Assembly (NCBI RefSeq): GCF_003065485.1
Contig: NZ_CP026951.1
Coordinates: 1,426,001-1,490,000, forward strand
Length of the DNA: 64,000 bases
Reading direction: 5' to 3'
Source of the DNA: Salinibacterium hongtaonis
Lineage (GTDB): Bacteria; Actinomycetota; Actinomycetes; Actinomycetales; Microbacteriaceae
Below are positions 26,217 through 36,304 of the stretch, one piece after another (the first letter of the stretch is position 1; each line of letters starts with the position of its first letter). Position numbers and translations under genes: made by a program. Under the pieces are notes generated by a model. The model was not told the DNA's origin. It saw only the letters and a list, made by a program, of their open reading frames with translations, and made no database searches.

Positions 26217-27290
26217 ATGCAAGACCTGAGAGTCATCGCACTTGAGAACGGTGTACTAACCGCCGCGGCGGACGATGGGACCCGTTACCGGATCACCATT
26301 GACGACGAGACGCAGGCAAAACTGCGCCGAAGGTCCCCCGTCAACGCTGCCGAGCGCAAGGTGGGGCCCCGGGAGATCCAGTCCCATATCCGAGCAGGGA
26401 TGTCGGCCCAGGACGTGGCCGATCTCACGGGAGCAGAGCTCGACTATGTCGAGCGGTTCGAGGGCCCGGTATTGGCGGAACGAGAATTCATCGTGACCGC
26501 CTCCCGAAGCGTGCCCGTGAACACCGCGGCCGATGTCGAGCCGTTAGGCGGATCGACCTTTGGATCAGCAATTGACGAACGTCTCGACGAGCTTGGCGCC
26601 TCCGACATCGCTTGGGCGAGCTGGAAAGACCCCGAGTCCGGTTGGGTCGTCAAACTGACTTTCACGGCCAATTCTGTTAGTCATGACGCTCGCTGGCAGT
26701 TTGATCCGAAAAAGTCGACACTGGCCCCCACAAACTCAGACGCGACGACCCTGAGCCAGCAAGGTGAATTGCCCGGCTCCCTCATACCCCGCCTTCGCGC
26801 GGTCACTGACACGAAGTCACCCGATACCTCACGCTTTGACAGCGGAGCCTTCACGGATGAACAGCTCAGCCAACGCGACACCTCGCCCTACGGTGAGGCG
26901 ATCCCCTTCATGCGCTCGGGGATCTCTCCCGCCGCCGTCAACCGCGACGCTGCGGAGGATGCTTCCGGGGTTGGCCACACGGCGGATCTCCTCGAAGCCC
27001 TTCGTCGTCGTCGCGGTGAGCGCGAGTCGGCGCCCAGCGAGGATTCGTTCGACGAAGCAAAAGCCTCGCACCCGTCGACCGGCAGCATCCGAGTGATCGA
27101 CGTTCCTCTTTCAGCGTTCGACGACAACTCGCCGAGCGAATCACCCTCCGCCGCTCCCCCCGCTCCGGTCGCCCCCACCGTTAATTCCACTAGTTCCACG
27201 CCGGGACTATCGAAGCCCGCCCGCAAGGGTCGCGCCTCTATGCCCAGCTGGGACGACATTGTGTTCGGCGCGAAGTCCGACGACGACTAG
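26217..27290 (+). CDS. sepH: Septation protein SepH
   Basis: The first 150 residues match DUF3071 (LRVIALENGVLTAAADDGTRYRITID, then a helix-turn-helix-like part with PREIQSHIRAGMSAQDVADLTG), the FtsZ-binding domain of actinobacterial SepH. The remaining 200 residues are low-complexity and acidic, as usual. SepH stimulates FtsZ assembly at the septum. The stop is two bases from the convergent phosphodiesterase gene. Confidence 0.88.
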   Translation: MQDLRVIALENGVLTAAADDGTRYRITIDDETQAKLRRRSPVNAAERKVGPREIQSHIRAGMSAQDVADLTGAELDYVERFEGPVLAEREFIVTASRSVPVNTAADVEPLGGSTFGSAIDERLDELGASDIAWASWKDPESGWVVKLTFTANSVSHDARWQFDPKKSTLAPTNSDATTLSQQGELPGSLIPRLRAVTDTKSPDTSRFDSGAFTDEQLSQRDTSPYGEAIPFMRSGISPAAVNRDAAEDASGVGHTADLLEALRRRRGERESAPSEDSFDEAKASHPSTGSIRVIDVPLSAFDDNSPSESPSAAPPAPVAPTVNSTSSTPGLSKPARKGRASMPSWDDIVFGAKSDDD

Positions 27291-27292
27291 CG

Positions 27293-28420
27293 TCACAGCG
27301 CAAAAGCGCCGAATCTGAGCAGGGGAACCATTGTCTCTTCCCCGGTCAGCGATCCATGCTGTCCGACCATGCCGCGTCCCTTCGCTGATTCCGACGTGTA
27401 ATACGCGACGCCTTTCCTGGCCGCTATGAGAACGTCTCCGATTCGAGGCGCAACTTCAGCATCGACCGGGCCGAACCATCCGGCACCGATCGCCTCGTCC
27501 CGCGTCACCACCCACGAACGAGACTCTTCTGCCTCCCGCCAGCGCTGAATGATGTGCTGCTTCTGGGCAGCGCCAAGTGACGGCTCCCAGTGGAGGTGGA
27601 GGCATCGTGGTTCGCCCGCGATATGACGGATGCCCTCGCGTAGTGCAGAGCTCTCGTCGACAATGACATGGTTGCGGTCGGGCACATCAACCATGCCGTG
27701 GTCGGCCGTAAGGATGATTCCCTCGTCTGCGGGAGCGGCGGCGAGAAACCGAGCCATCGCAGAATCGAGATCTTCGAGCGCAGTCAGCCAACGGTCAGAA
27801 GCCCACCCAGAGCGGTGCCCGGCCTGGTCGAGTTCCGGCACATAGACATAGGCGATTCCCCCCGCTGCGGCAAGGTGTGCCCTCGCCGTGTCTAGACGCT
27901 CGGCAATGCTTGCCCCGACCGCGAACTCGGCGCCACGCAGCACCGCACGGGTAAACCCGGAGTCTTCATAACGGGCAGCACCGACCGCGAATGACGGGAT
28001 CGAGAGAGTCGCGGCAACTTCGAACTGTGTCGGCATCCTCTGCCAGGTGAGCGGATCGAGCGTGCCCTCCCACCCGCTCAGCTGGTTCACGACACGGTCA
28101 TGGGCCGGATCGAGGACGGTGTACCCGACGAGGCCGTGCCGCCCCGGCAGCGTTCCCGTTGTGAGGGTCGCGAGGGCCGACGCCGTCGTTGTGGGAAATC
28201 CTGAGGCGATGGAGGCTTTGGGTCCTGCGGCGGCGGCCAGTCGCCGAGCATGCCCGCCCGACGCCTTGAGCATGTGGCTACCGAGTCCATCGGCAACCAC
28301 CACGATCGCCGATCTCGTCGGGGGAAGACGCAGTGTGTTGTCTTGGCCCCGAACCGACGCGAGCAAACTCGGCATCACATCGGCGAGGCTAAACCGGTGA
28401 GAATACGGGGCCGGTAGCAT
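27293..28420 (-). CDS. Alkaline-phosphatase-superfamily phosphodiesterase
   Basis: A 375-residue nucleotide pyrophosphatase/phosphodiesterase-type protein. The nucleophile threonine lies in [15 protein letters not shown] near residue 80, metal-ligand regions are [23 protein letters not shown] and [11 protein letters not shown], and [10 protein letters not shown] near the end gives the last histidine. No signal peptide is obvious. Substrate unknown. It begins 12 bases from the divergent parC, whose promoter must overlap its own. Confidence 0.85.
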   Translation of the reverse strand: MLPAPYSHRFSLADVMPSLLASVRGQDNTLRLPPTRSAIVVVADGLGSHMLKASGGHARRLAAAAGPKASIASGFPTTTASALATLTTGTLPGRHGLVGYTVLDPAHDRVVNQLSGWEGTLDPLTWQRMPTQFEVAATLSIPSFAVGAARYEDSGFTRAVLRGAEFAVGASIAERLDTARAHLAAAGGIAYVYVPELDQAGHRSGWASDRWLTALEDLDSAMARFLAAAPADEGIILTADHGMVDVPDRNHVIVDESSALREGIRHIAGEPRCLHLHWEPSLGAAQKQHIIQRWREAEESRSWVVTRDEAIGAGWFGPVDAEVAPRIGDVLIAARKGVAYYTSESAKGRGMVGQHGSLTGEETMVPLLRFGAFAL

Positions 28421-28432
28421 GGCAGCAATCTT

Positions 28433-30898
28433 ATGACTACTCCCGCCAACCGTATTTCAGACGAGCCCCACGAGCGCATCGACGACGTCGACCTTGCCAG
28501 CGAGATGGAGGGCTCCTTTCTCGAGTATGCCTACTCCGTTATCTACTCGAGGGCACTCCCTGACGCGCGCGACGGACTCAAGCCCGTTCAGCGCCGCATC
28601 CTCTTTCAGATGACCGAGATGGGGCTGCGGCCCGACCGCGGGCACGTTAAGTCCGCACGCGTCGTCGGCGACGTTATGGGCAAGCTGCATCCGCACGGCG
28701 ACGCGTCGATCTATGACGCCATGGTGCGGCTCAACCAGCCGTTCATCATGAGGGTTCCCCTGATCGACGGCCACGGGAACTTCGGCTCGCTCGATGACGG
28801 CCCCGCGGCACCCAGGTACACCGAGGCCCGACTCGCGGCTGCCGCGATCGCGATGACGGCAGATCTCGACGAAGACGTCGTCGACTTCGTGCCGAACTAT
28901 GACAACCAGATAATGCAACCAGAGGTATTGCCTGCGGCATTCCCGAATCTTCTCGTCAATGGCGCTACCGGCATCGCGGTCGGCATGGCGACGAACATGG
29001 TTCCCCACAACCTCATCGAGGTGGTGGGCGCAGCACGGCACCTTCTTGAGAACCCCGACGCAACGCTCGACGACCTGATGGCTTTTGTGCCCGGTCCCGA
29101 CCTGCCGACCGGCGGCACCATCGTCGGACTCAGCGGCGTGCGCGATGCCTATGAATCCGGTCGCGGAAGCTTTAAGACTCGCGCGCGTGTCTCTATCGAG
29201 CCGATCACCGCCCGCAAAATGGGGCTCATCATTACCGAGCTGCCCTACATGGTCGGTGCCGAGAAGGTCATCGAGAAGATCAAGGATGGCGTCGGTTCGA
29301 AGAAGCTGAACGGCATCTCCGATGTCGCAGATCTCACCGATCGCAAACGGGGCATGCGCCTCGTCATTGGCATCAAGACGGGCTTCAACCCCGAGGCAGT
29401 GCTTGAACAGCTCTACAAGCACACTCCTCTCGAAGACCAGTTCAACATCAACAACGTCGCCCTTGTAGACGGGGGCCCTCGCACTCTGGGCCTGCGCGAG
29501 TTGCTGAAGGTCTACGTAGACCACCGCATCGCCGTAACAACGCGTCGGAGCGCCTACCGTCTTGCTCGGCGGCGGGAGCGCCTTCACCTTGTTGAAGGTC
29601 TCCTTATCGCGATAGTCGACATCGACGAAGTGATCCAGGTCATCCGCACGAGCGATGACAGCGAGCAAGCCCGCGCGCGACTGATCGACGTGTTTGATCT
29701 GAGCCATGTGCAGTCCGAGTACATTCTCGAACTGCGACTTCGACGCCTGACCCGTTTCTCCCGCATCGAGCTAGAAGCCGAGCGCGACCAGTTGGCTGCT
29801 GAGATCGCCGAGCTTGAGAAACTGTTGGCCGACCCCGCTCTCGTCCGCGCACTGGTGAGCCGAGAGCTCGACGAGGCTGCGGAGAAGTTCGGTACGCCTC
29901 GCCGCACGCTGCTCACAGAAGCGCGCGCCAGCATCGCCACCTCCGGTCGTTCGAAGGCTGCAACACCCAATCTCGAGATCGCGGATGTTCCCTGCCGCGT
30001 GATTCTGAGCACGACGGGGCGGCTGGTCCGTGTCGATTACGTCGACGGTGAGGTTCACCCCATCATCGCTCCGGCGCGCCGCAGCAAACACGACGCCGTA
30101 CTCAGCGAGGTTGTGACGACGAGCCGCAGCGATATCGGCGCCGTGACCAACCGCGGCAGAGTGGTGCGACTCTCGCCCGTCGATCTTCCCGTTGTGCCCG
30201 ACAACTCCGTGCAGCTCGCCGCGGGTCGCAAGGCTGCAGATTACATCGGCCTAGACGCCAAGAAGGAGCGCGTCCTCGCGCTCGTCGCCCTCGAGCCGGA
30301 CATGCCGCTCGCCCTGGGCACCAGGGACGGCATCGTCAAGCGGGTATCCCCGTTCGATATTCCGAACAAGCCGGAGTTCGACATCATCTCGCTCAAAGAC
30401 GGCGACGAGGTCGTCGGTGCGGCGATTGCGTCGGATGATGCTGAGCTCGTCTTCGTGACGTCTGATGCCCAGCTTCTTCGTTTTGCTGCCTCGGCTGTGC
30501 GCCCCCAGGGCCGCTCGGCCGGCGGCATGGCGGGCATCCGTCTCTCCGCGGGGGCATCCGTCATCTCGTTCTCTGTTGTTGAGGATGCCGATTCGGCCGT
30601 CGTCGTAACCGTCTCTGGTTCGTCAGCGACGATCGCCGAGACCGATCCCGGCCGCGCGAAGGTATCCGCGCTCTCGGAGTTTCCCGCCAAGGGGCGCTCA
30701 ACCGGTGGCGTGCGTGCGCACTCGCTTCTCAAGGGCGAAGACTGCCTCATGCTCGCATGGGTCGGCCCTCAGCCCGCGATGGCCTCGGGGTCGGACGGAA
30801 GCACCAGAACGCTGCCGGAGCCTGGAGCGAAGCGCGATGCATCCGGCACCCCACTCCCCGGTGTTCTCGGCTCTATCGGCCGCTCAATCGGCTCCTAG
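28433..30898 (+). CDS. parC: DNA topoisomerase IV subunit A
   Basis: An 821-residue type IIA topoisomerase A subunit. Breakage-reunion domain with [12 protein letters not shown] and the catalytic tyrosine in [11 protein letters not shown] near residue 128; a coiled-coil region (430-490) and a C-terminal six-blade beta-pinwheel. The GyrA box (QRRGGKG) is absent, which supports ParC rather than GyrA. ParC/ParE decatenates daughter chromosomes. There is no Shine-Dalgarno before ATG, so the mRNA may be leaderless. parE lies convergent downstream, sharing CTAG as both stops. Confidence 0.9.
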   Translation: MTTPANRISDEPHERIDDVDLASEMEGSFLEYAYSVIYSRALPDARDGLKPVQRRILFQMTEMGLRPDRGHVKSARVVGDVMGKLHPHGDASIYDAMVRLNQPFIMRVPLIDGHGNFGSLDDGPAAPRYTEARLAAAAIAMTADLDEDVVDFVPNYDNQIMQPEVLPAAFPNLLVNGATGIAVGMATNMVPHNLIEVVGAARHLLENPDATLDDLMAFVPGPDLPTGGTIVGLSGVRDAYESGRGSFKTRARVSIEPITARKMGLIITELPYMVGAEKVIEKIKDGVGSKKLNGISDVADLTDRKRGMRLVIGIKTGFNPEAVLEQLYKHTPLEDQFNINNVALVDGGPRTLGLRELLKVYVDHRIAVTTRRSAYRLARRRERLHLVEGLLIAIVDIDEVIQVIRTSDDSEQARARLIDVFDLSHVQSEYILELRLRRLTRFSRIELEAERDQLAAEIAELEKLLADPALVRALVSRELDEAAEKFGTPRRTLLTEARASIATSGRSKAATPNLEIADVPCRVILSTTGRLVRVDYVDGEVHPIIAPARRSKHDAVLSEVVTTSRSDIGAVTNRGRVVRLSPVDLPVVPDNSVQLAAGRKAADYIGLDAKKERVLALVALEPDMPLALGTRDGIVKRVSPFDIPNKPEFDIISLKDGDEVVGAAIASDDAELVFVTSDAQLLRFAASAVRPQGRSAGGMAGIRLSAGASVISFSVVEDADSAVVVTVSGSSATIAETDPGRAKVSALSEFPAKGRSTGGVRAHSLLKGEDCLMLAWVGPQPAMASGSDGSTRTLPEPGAKRDASGTPLPGVLGSIGRSIGS

Positions 30899-32976
30899 AC
30901 GTCGATACGGTCTCGGCTCAGCCCGGCCGAGCCCTCGATGATGAACTCCTTGCGGGGTGCCACATCGTTGCCCATGAGAAGATCAAACACCTTTTCGGAG
31001 CGTGCGGCATCCGAAATGTTCACGCGGCGCAGCGTGCGGTGTGAACGGTCCATCGTGGTCGTGGCCAGCTGGTCGGCATCCATCTCGCCGAGTCCCTTGT
31101 AGCGCTGAATCGGATCCTGGTAACGCTTGCCCTGCTTCTTTAGCTGGGAGAGCACCGCCTGAAGTTCCGCTTCGGAGTATGTGTAGAGGATGTCGTTGGG
31201 CTTCGAGCCCGGATTCATTACGACTACACGGTGCAGAGGGGGAACTGCCGCGTAGATGCGGCCGTCCCTGATCATGTCGGGCATGTACCGGAAGAACAGA
31301 GTCAAGAGCAGGGTCCTGATGTGCGCGCCGTCGACATCGGCGTCGCTCATGATGATGACCTTGCCGTAGCGTGCGGCCGACAGATCAAAGCTTCGCCCCG
31401 AGCCAGCACCGATCACCTGAATGATCGACGCGCACTCGGCATTGGAGAGCATGTCAGAGACGGACGCCTTCTGCACGTTGAGAATCTTGCCTCGAATTGG
31501 CAAGAGCGCCTGATATTCGCTATCCCGGGCGAGCTTTGCTGTTCCCAGCGCAGAATCACCCTCCACGATAAACAGCTCGCTGTTGCCGACGTCGTTGCTG
31601 CGGCAATCCACCAGCTTTGCCGGAAGCGTCGAGTTTTCGAGTGCGTTCTTGCGGCGCTGAGTCTCTTTATGGGCGCGCGCAGAAACCCGCGACTTCATCT
31701 CCGCGACGATTTTGTCGAGGACGAGAGCGCTCTGCGCCTTGTCGTCTCGCTTCGGCGAGGAGAAGAGTTCCTTCATCTGCTTCGTGATGACGCTGGCCAC
31801 GATCGCCCGCACTGCGGGCGTGCCGAGGATCTCCTTGGTCTGCCCCTCGAACTGCGGTTCGGGAAGACGAACGGTCAACACCGCGGTCAAACCCGCCAGC
31901 ACGTCGTCCTTCTCCAGCTTGTCGTTGCCGACCTTCAGCCGACGCGCGTTGAGCTCGACCTGCGACCGCAAAAACTTGAGCAGCCCCTGCTCGAAGCCCG
32001 CCTGATGCGTTCCACCCTTGGGGGTCGAAATGATGTTCACAAAACTGCGAAACACGGTTTCGTATCCGGTGCCCCAGCGAAGGGCGATGTCGACCTCGCA
32101 GTGGCGCTCAAGCTCCGTTGCCACCATGTGGCCTCGTTCGTCGAGAACCGGAACGGTCTCAGTGAACGTGCCAGAGCCGGTCATCCGCCACGTGCTGGTG
32201 AGCGCCGTGTCGGGCGCAAGAAAATCTACGAACTCCGAAAGACCGCCCTCAAATGTGAAGGATTCCGTGACCTCGTCGTCGCCGCGGCGATCGATGACCG
32301 TGAGCGTGAGCCCCCCGATGAGAAACGCCGTCTGCCGCGCACGGGAGAACAGTTCATCGATCTGAAAGTTCGCTCCACGTGTGAAGATCTGAGGGTCAGC
32401 CCAGTACCGAACCCGGGTCCCCGAAACGCCCTTCTTGACCTTGCCGATCTTGCGAAGTTCGCTCTTTTTTTCAAACGGAGTAAAGGGCGCGGTAGGGCTC
32501 GGTTCGCCAGAGTCGGCGAAGATGCCGGGTTCACCCCGGTGGAAGGACATCGCCCAGGTCACGCCGTCGCGATCGACCTCAACATCGAGGCGCTCGGAGA
32601 GTGCGTTGACGACGGATGCTCCCACACCGTGCAGACCGCCCGACGAAGCATACGATCCGCTCCCAAACTTGCCGCCGGCGTGGAGCTTGGTGAAGACAAC
32701 CTCGACGCCGGACAGCCCCGTCTTGGGCTCGATGTCTACGGGGATTCCGCGCGCTTTGTCACGCACTTCGACACTGCCGTCGGGGTGAAGAATCACCTCG
32801 ATGGTTGACCCATGACCCGCAAGAGCCTCGTCAACCGAGTTGTCGATGATCTCCCACAGACAGTGCATGAGACCCCGTGAATCGGTAGAACCGATGTACA
32901 TACCTGGGCGCTTGCGAACGGCCTCAAGGCCTTCAAGCACAGACAGATGGCGGGCGGAGTAGTCAGAACTCGACAC
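30895..32976 (-). CDS. parE: DNA topoisomerase IV subunit B
   Basis: A 693-residue GHKL ATPase subunit. ATP lid and N-box: [15 protein letters not shown]; then [24 protein letters not shown] motifs [14 protein letters not shown] and [16 protein letters not shown]-terminal ERYKGLGEM-like segment ([14 protein letters not shown]). GTG start at 32976 is chosen because an AGAAGGAGT lies just upstream and the family start [29 protein letters not shown] follows. The intergenic region 32977-33210 separates it from the divergent DUF7455 gene. Confidence 0.92.
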   Translation of the reverse strand: MSSSDYSARHLSVLEGLEAVRKRPGMYIGSTDSRGLMHCLWEIIDNSVDEALAGHGSTIEVILHPDGSVEVRDKARGIPVDIEPKTGLSGVEVVFTKLHAGGKFGSGSYASSGGLHGVGASVVNALSERLDVEVDRDGVTWAMSFHRGEPGIFADSGEPSPTAPFTPFEKKSELRKIGKVKKGVSGTRVRYWADPQIFTRGANFQIDELFSRARQTAFLIGGLTLTVIDRRGDDEVTESFTFEGGLSEFVDFLAPDTALTSTWRMTGSGTFTETVPVLDERGHMVATELERHCEVDIALRWGTGYETVFRSFVNIISTPKGGTHQAGFEQGLLKFLRSQVELNARRLKVGNDKLEKDDVLAGLTAVLTVRLPEPQFEGQTKEILGTPAVRAIVASVITKQMKELFSSPKRDDKAQSALVLDKIVAEMKSRVSARAHKETQRRKNALENSTLPAKLVDCRSNDVGNSELFIVEGDSALGTAKLARDSEYQALLPIRGKILNVQKASVSDMLSNAECASIIQVIGAGSGRSFDLSAARYGKVIIMSDADVDGAHIRTLLLTLFFRYMPDMIRDGRIYAAVPPLHRVVVMNPGSKPNDILYTYSEAELQAVLSQLKKQGKRYQDPIQRYKGLGEMDADQLATTTMDRSHRTLRRVNISDAARSEKVFDLLMGNDVAPRKEFIIEGSAGLSRDRIDV

Positions 32977-33210
32977 CGGGACTCCTTCTAAGACATGAGG
33001 GGGATGGCAGGCGGATGGCCACACCGACTCCCCCTTAAGCCTACGGGTCGCTGATGCGCCCATCCCGCAACAACACCCCTGAGCCTCAGTGCGGCTTGGG
33101 CTACGCGGTGAGCGAAATGATCGCCCCCAATACGTCACATTCAGCTGAGCCGTGCTTGTATGGGTATCAGGTCTCATGACCTAGAACCATCCACCCAGGA
33201 GGAGGAACCC

Positions 33211-33432
33211 ATGTCTCAGATTTCTACCGAGATCGCGGAGAGTGACTCCTACCAGCTCACCGCATCCGACCGCTGCGACAGCTGTGGAGCCCAGGCTTAC
33301 ATCCGCGTTGCGATCGGCGATAGCGAATTGCTATTCTGCGCGCACCACGGTCGCCGCCACCAGGAGAAGCTCGAAGCAGTCGCCACAGAGTGGCTTGACG
33401 AGTCGCGCAGGCTTGAAGAGAGCCGCGCCTAG
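33211..33432 (+). CDS. DUF7455-type small zinc-ribbon-like protein
   Basis: A 73-residue protein with DRCDSCGAQAYIRV and LLFCAHHGRRH, a Cys2 plus Cys-His-His pattern likely binding zinc. Related small proteins occur near topoisomerase and sigma-factor genes in actinobacteria; function unknown. The ATG at 33211 follows a strong AGGAGGAGG. Its stop shares the four bases CTAG with the convergent racemase gene. Confidence 0.82.
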   Translation: MSQISTEIAESDSYQLTASDRCDSCGAQAYIRVAIGDSELLFCAHHGRRHQEKLEAVATEWLDESRRLEESRA

Positions 33433-34487
33433 GTAGAGTTCGCGTCGCCTACGTAGCGGCGCGCTACCCGGCTGGAGATACGTGTGACGATCTCATCGCC
33501 CAGTGTCTGGGTGAGGTCGCCCCACTCGCGAACGGTCTGCTCTCCGGCCGCCCCCGAACCAAACAGAGTTACCTCGTCGCCGACGGCGACATCCGCAGAA
33601 TCTTCGATGACTACATAGTCGTTTCCGACCGAGCGGATGCGTCGGCGACGACCACGGATGGCCACGTCGAGCAGGCCAGCCGCACGCACCGGCACGCCAT
33701 CGGCGTATCCAAGTGGGACCTCGGCAAGGTCACCTTTTACCGCCGTAACCTCGCTCCGGAGCGTCATCACCGGGATCAGCCCCATGTCGCTGGCCGTTAC
33801 GCCATCGAAGGACGGAATACCCCAGGTGTGCCCGCCCATCCGCACCATGTCGAAGCGCACGTCGTCACGCCGGAACCCAGCGGAACTCGCGGCCAGGTGA
33901 CGGAACTCGAACGTCACGCCCAGACCAGCCGCAACGTCGACGGCGGCAACAAACCGATCAACCGCCGCTGAGTCTGCGTCTTCTGATGCCTCAGCCAAAT
34001 GAGTCCAGATGCCGACGATCGCAACGCGCCGCCTAGCCTGCAGTTCACGGGCAGCGACTACGAGCGCTGGCCAATCGTCGGCAGTAGCCCCGTTGCGCAT
34101 GAGACCGGTATCGATCTTGAGGTGGATTCGAGCAGGGGCAGCCCCGGCCGCAGCAGCGACGGCCTCGAGCTCGGTAATCGTGGAAACTCCGAGATCGATA
34201 TCAGCCTGAACCGCACGGTCAAACCGTTGGTCAGGCAGGTACTGCCACGCCATAATCCTGATCCCCGGGTCGATGCCCGACTCCCTCAGGCGAAGCGCCG
34301 AGTCAATGTCAAGAACACCGAGCCAGCGTGCGCCTGCTGCCACTGCTGCGGCACCCGTCTCGGCTACTCCATGCCCATAGGCATTGGCCTTCAGCACGAC
34401 CATCAACTCTGCGGGGCGTACGACTGAACGGAGATGGCGCACATTGTGGGCAAATGCGCCCAGGTCCACGATCGCTTCGGATGCCAC
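33429..34487 (-). CDS. Alanine-racemase homologue A: PLP lysine present, catalytic-tyrosine loop absent
   Basis: The 352-residue protein has the fold type III racemase layout: PLP lysine K33 in VVLKANAYGHG with Tyr37, HLKIDTGLMRNG with Arg131, FRHLAASSAG, FDMVRMGG with Arg216 (the pyridine-contacting Arg), and the beta-domain motif PLGYADG. But the segment that should hold the second catalytic residue (VSYGxT, Tyr265 in the Geobacillus enzyme) is deleted: TAVKG runs straight into DLAEVPLGYADG. The partner-side Met-Asp pair reads Asn-Asp (N289-D290). As a homodimer it should lack the base provided by the other subunit. It starts with GTG one base inside the stop of homologue B (TAGTG). Confidence 0.88.
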   Translation of the reverse strand: MASEAIVDLGAFAHNVRHLRSVVRPAELMVVLKANAYGHGVAETGAAAVAAGARWLGVLDIDSALRLRESGIDPGIRIMAWQYLPDQRFDRAVQADIDLGVSTITELEAVAAAAGAAPARIHLKIDTGLMRNGATADDWPALVVAARELQARRRVAIVGIWTHLAEASEDADSAAVDRFVAAVDVAAGLGVTFEFRHLAASSAGFRRDDVRFDMVRMGGHTWGIPSFDGVTASDMGLIPVMTLRSEVTAVKGDLAEVPLGYADGVPVRAAGLLDVAIRGRRRRIRSVGNDYVVIEDSADVAVGDEVTLFGSGAAGEQTVREWGDLTQTLGDEIVTRISSRVARRYVGDANST

Positions 34488-35542
34488 TAGACCCACATCC
34501 TGTTCACCCTGTCGGTGAGACCAGCGACGATCGCCGCACTCGGCATGCTGAGCGCAGCGGCCCACTCCTGGGCAGTAGGTTCTCCGCCCTCACCGGAACC
34601 GAAGAAGACCACCTCATCGCCGATCGCCACGGCGGCATCCTGGATGTCAAAGACGCTCGCGTCCATCGCGACCCTTCCTGCGATAGTGAACCGTTGCCCT
34701 GCGATCTGAGCCTCGACGGTATTGCCAGCCGACCTATCAATGCCGTCGCCATATCCGAATGGCACGAGGGCCAGCGTCGTGGACGTGCTGGTGACGTAGG
34801 TATAGCCGTAGCTCACTCCGATACCGGCTCGGGCGTGCTTGAGGGACAGCACCGGGGCCGTGAGACGTGCGGCGGGAACGACACCGGCAGGCGCCTCGTC
34901 AGATTCACTGAGCCCGAACACGGCCGCACCCAGAACCGGCAAGAAACCGCCATCGACGGTCAAAGGAAGTCCCGCGCGAACGTAGATCGCATCGATAGCA
35001 AGGTCGTGAGCACCCAGCGTGTTTGCCGCGTCATCCGCGTGCGACGGCGAATCCGCTATAACCACGAGACTTCTCAGCTCGTTGTGAGCCGGATGAAGCG
35101 AAATCGATGCGGCGATGGCGACGACATCGTCCGCCGAAGCACTTCGCATCCCGCTGCCGTGCGAAATCCCCAGAGACGCAATACCGGCATCGAGCGCTCG
35201 AATCGCCAGCGAGTCGGTCCCCGCAACAACACCGATCCCGCGTTCGGCCAGTGCCGGCAGGCTGTCGTCCGTGGCGATTCGAGTCACCCAGACGGGCCCG
35301 GTGAACCCGGACTCACGGAGCGCAATGGCATCATCAGCGTTCGTCACTGATATCGCCCCGGCGCCCGCAGGAACGACGGTAATCGCAGCCTCGACGAGAC
35401 CATGCCCATACGCGTTGCCCGGCAGCTCTACCATCGCGCTCGAAGCGTTGGCGGCCTTAAGGAGGGCCGCAACGTTCTTGCGCACGGCCGCTCTGCTGAC
35501 GTACAGACCTCGCCACGGGGTGCGGGATGCGCCATCAGTCAT
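34487..35542 (-). CDS. Alanine-racemase homologue B: PLP lysine lost, catalytic tyrosine present
   Basis: The 351-residue protein keeps the family motif NAYGHG (43-48) but the lysine two positions before it is proline (P41, CCG), so it cannot bind PLP as a Schiff base. The phosphate/pyridine-side residues are also lost (the MVRxG segment reads IDAIYVRAG). In contrast the partner-side residues are intact: Tyr245 in GVSYGYTYV and Met293-Asp294 in GRVAMDASVF, plus FGYGDGIDR. Its losses mirror those of homologue A, with which it overlaps by one base. Most simply it is the second half of a heterodimeric racemase. Separated from gatD by 12 bases. Confidence 0.87.
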   Translation of the reverse strand: MTDGASRTPWRGLYVSRAAVRKNVAALLKAANASSAMVELPGNAYGHGLVEAAITVVPAGAGAISVTNADDAIALRESGFTGPVWVTRIATDDSLPALAERGIGVVAGTDSLAIRALDAGIASLGISHGSGMRSASADDVVAIAASISLHPAHNELRSLVVIADSPSHADDAANTLGAHDLAIDAIYVRAGLPLTVDGGFLPVLGAAVFGLSESDEAPAGVVPAARLTAPVLSLKHARAGIGVSYGYTYVTSTSTTLALVPFGYGDGIDRSAGNTVEAQIAGQRFTIAGRVAMDASVFDIQDAAVAIGDEVVFFGSGEGGEPTAQEWAAALSMPSAAIVAGLTDRVNRMWV

Positions 35543-35554
35543 GCGAGGTCCGTC

Positions 35555-36304
35555 CTAGGCTGCGACGGGCCCGGCAACCGGGATTCCGGCACCGCGAGCC
35601 AGAATTGCGCGACAGTCAGAAGCCAGCGCATCGAGGCGGTGGTGGGCTTCGGTCAACTCGTAGCGCAGGCCGGCGCGAGACGCGGCGATCTCAATAAGGT
35701 GATCGGCCAGAACGGGGTTCATTGCAAGAGCAGGCCCCTGAATATGAGTGCCGATGGCGTTGGCGACATGAACGCCTTCTGTTCGCCCGTCGTTGCCCAC
35801 CCCTGTCGCAACCGTGCCGAAAGCGGAAGCTCCGTCGGTGAGCGTCGTGCGGGATCCGTGGTTCTCGATGCCGATCAGGCGGCCCAGCTCCGGTACATCG
35901 ACGGCGAAGCAGTTGGTCACCACCCGAGCAGCGGTGGCATCCGTGTGGATGGGGAAAAGCCCCGCACCTGCGACCGCAACACCGTTCGGGAGAGCGATCG
36001 TGGAGCCAAGAAGCTGCATTCCACCGGTTACCGCAAGCATTGGCACGCCGGCGTCGCGCCAGGCAACGAGCTGCTGAGCGATCTCAGCAACCGCAGGCTC
36101 CAACACCCGCTGCGCTGAGACCGGCCCGGTACCCACAAGCACCATGTCGACTGATGCGGGAAGCGCATCGCCCGGGTTGTGCTTCACGTGAACGCTGTCG
36201 ATGCCAGCCAGGCGAAGCCTCTCGCACACCACAATGACATTGCCCATATCGCCGTTGACTGCCAGGTGCTCAGGAAAGAGCTCGAGGATGGTCAGGGTCG
36301 TCAT
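35555..36304 (-). CDS. gatD: GatD-like protein without glutaminase catalytic residues
   Basis: The 249-residue protein aligns along its full length with GatD, the glutaminase subunit of lipid II isoglutaminyl synthase (VNGDMGNVIVV, ENHGSRT, NDGRTEGVHVANAIGT). The nucleophile position, in ICGGYQFLG of the staphylococcal protein, reads AVTGGMQLLG with Thr93 (codon ACC), and the catalytic histidine of TYLHGP reads THIQGP with Gln189 (codon CAG). Both catalytic residues are thus lost while the rest of the fold is kept, so it should not release ammonia from glutamine. Its ATG overlaps the murT stop (ATGA). Confidence 0.88.
   Translation of the reverse strand: MTTLTILELFPEHLAVNGDMGNVIVVCERLRLAGIDSVHVKHNPGDALPASVDMVLVGTGPVSAQRVLEPAVAEIAQQLVAWRDAGVPMLAVTGGMQLLGSTIALPNGVAVAGAGLFPIHTDATAARVVTNCFAVDVPELGRLIGIENHGSRTTLTDGASAFGTVATGVGNDGRTEGVHVANAIGTHIQGPALAMNPVLADHLIEIAASRAGLRYELTEAHHRLDALASDCRAILARGAGIPVAGPVAA

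Noticed and set aside
31231-32808. Long open frame antisense to parE (about 525 codons)
   Set aside because: Mirror of parE codon bias; arginine/aspartate-rich without domains. parE motifs are complete on the minus strand.
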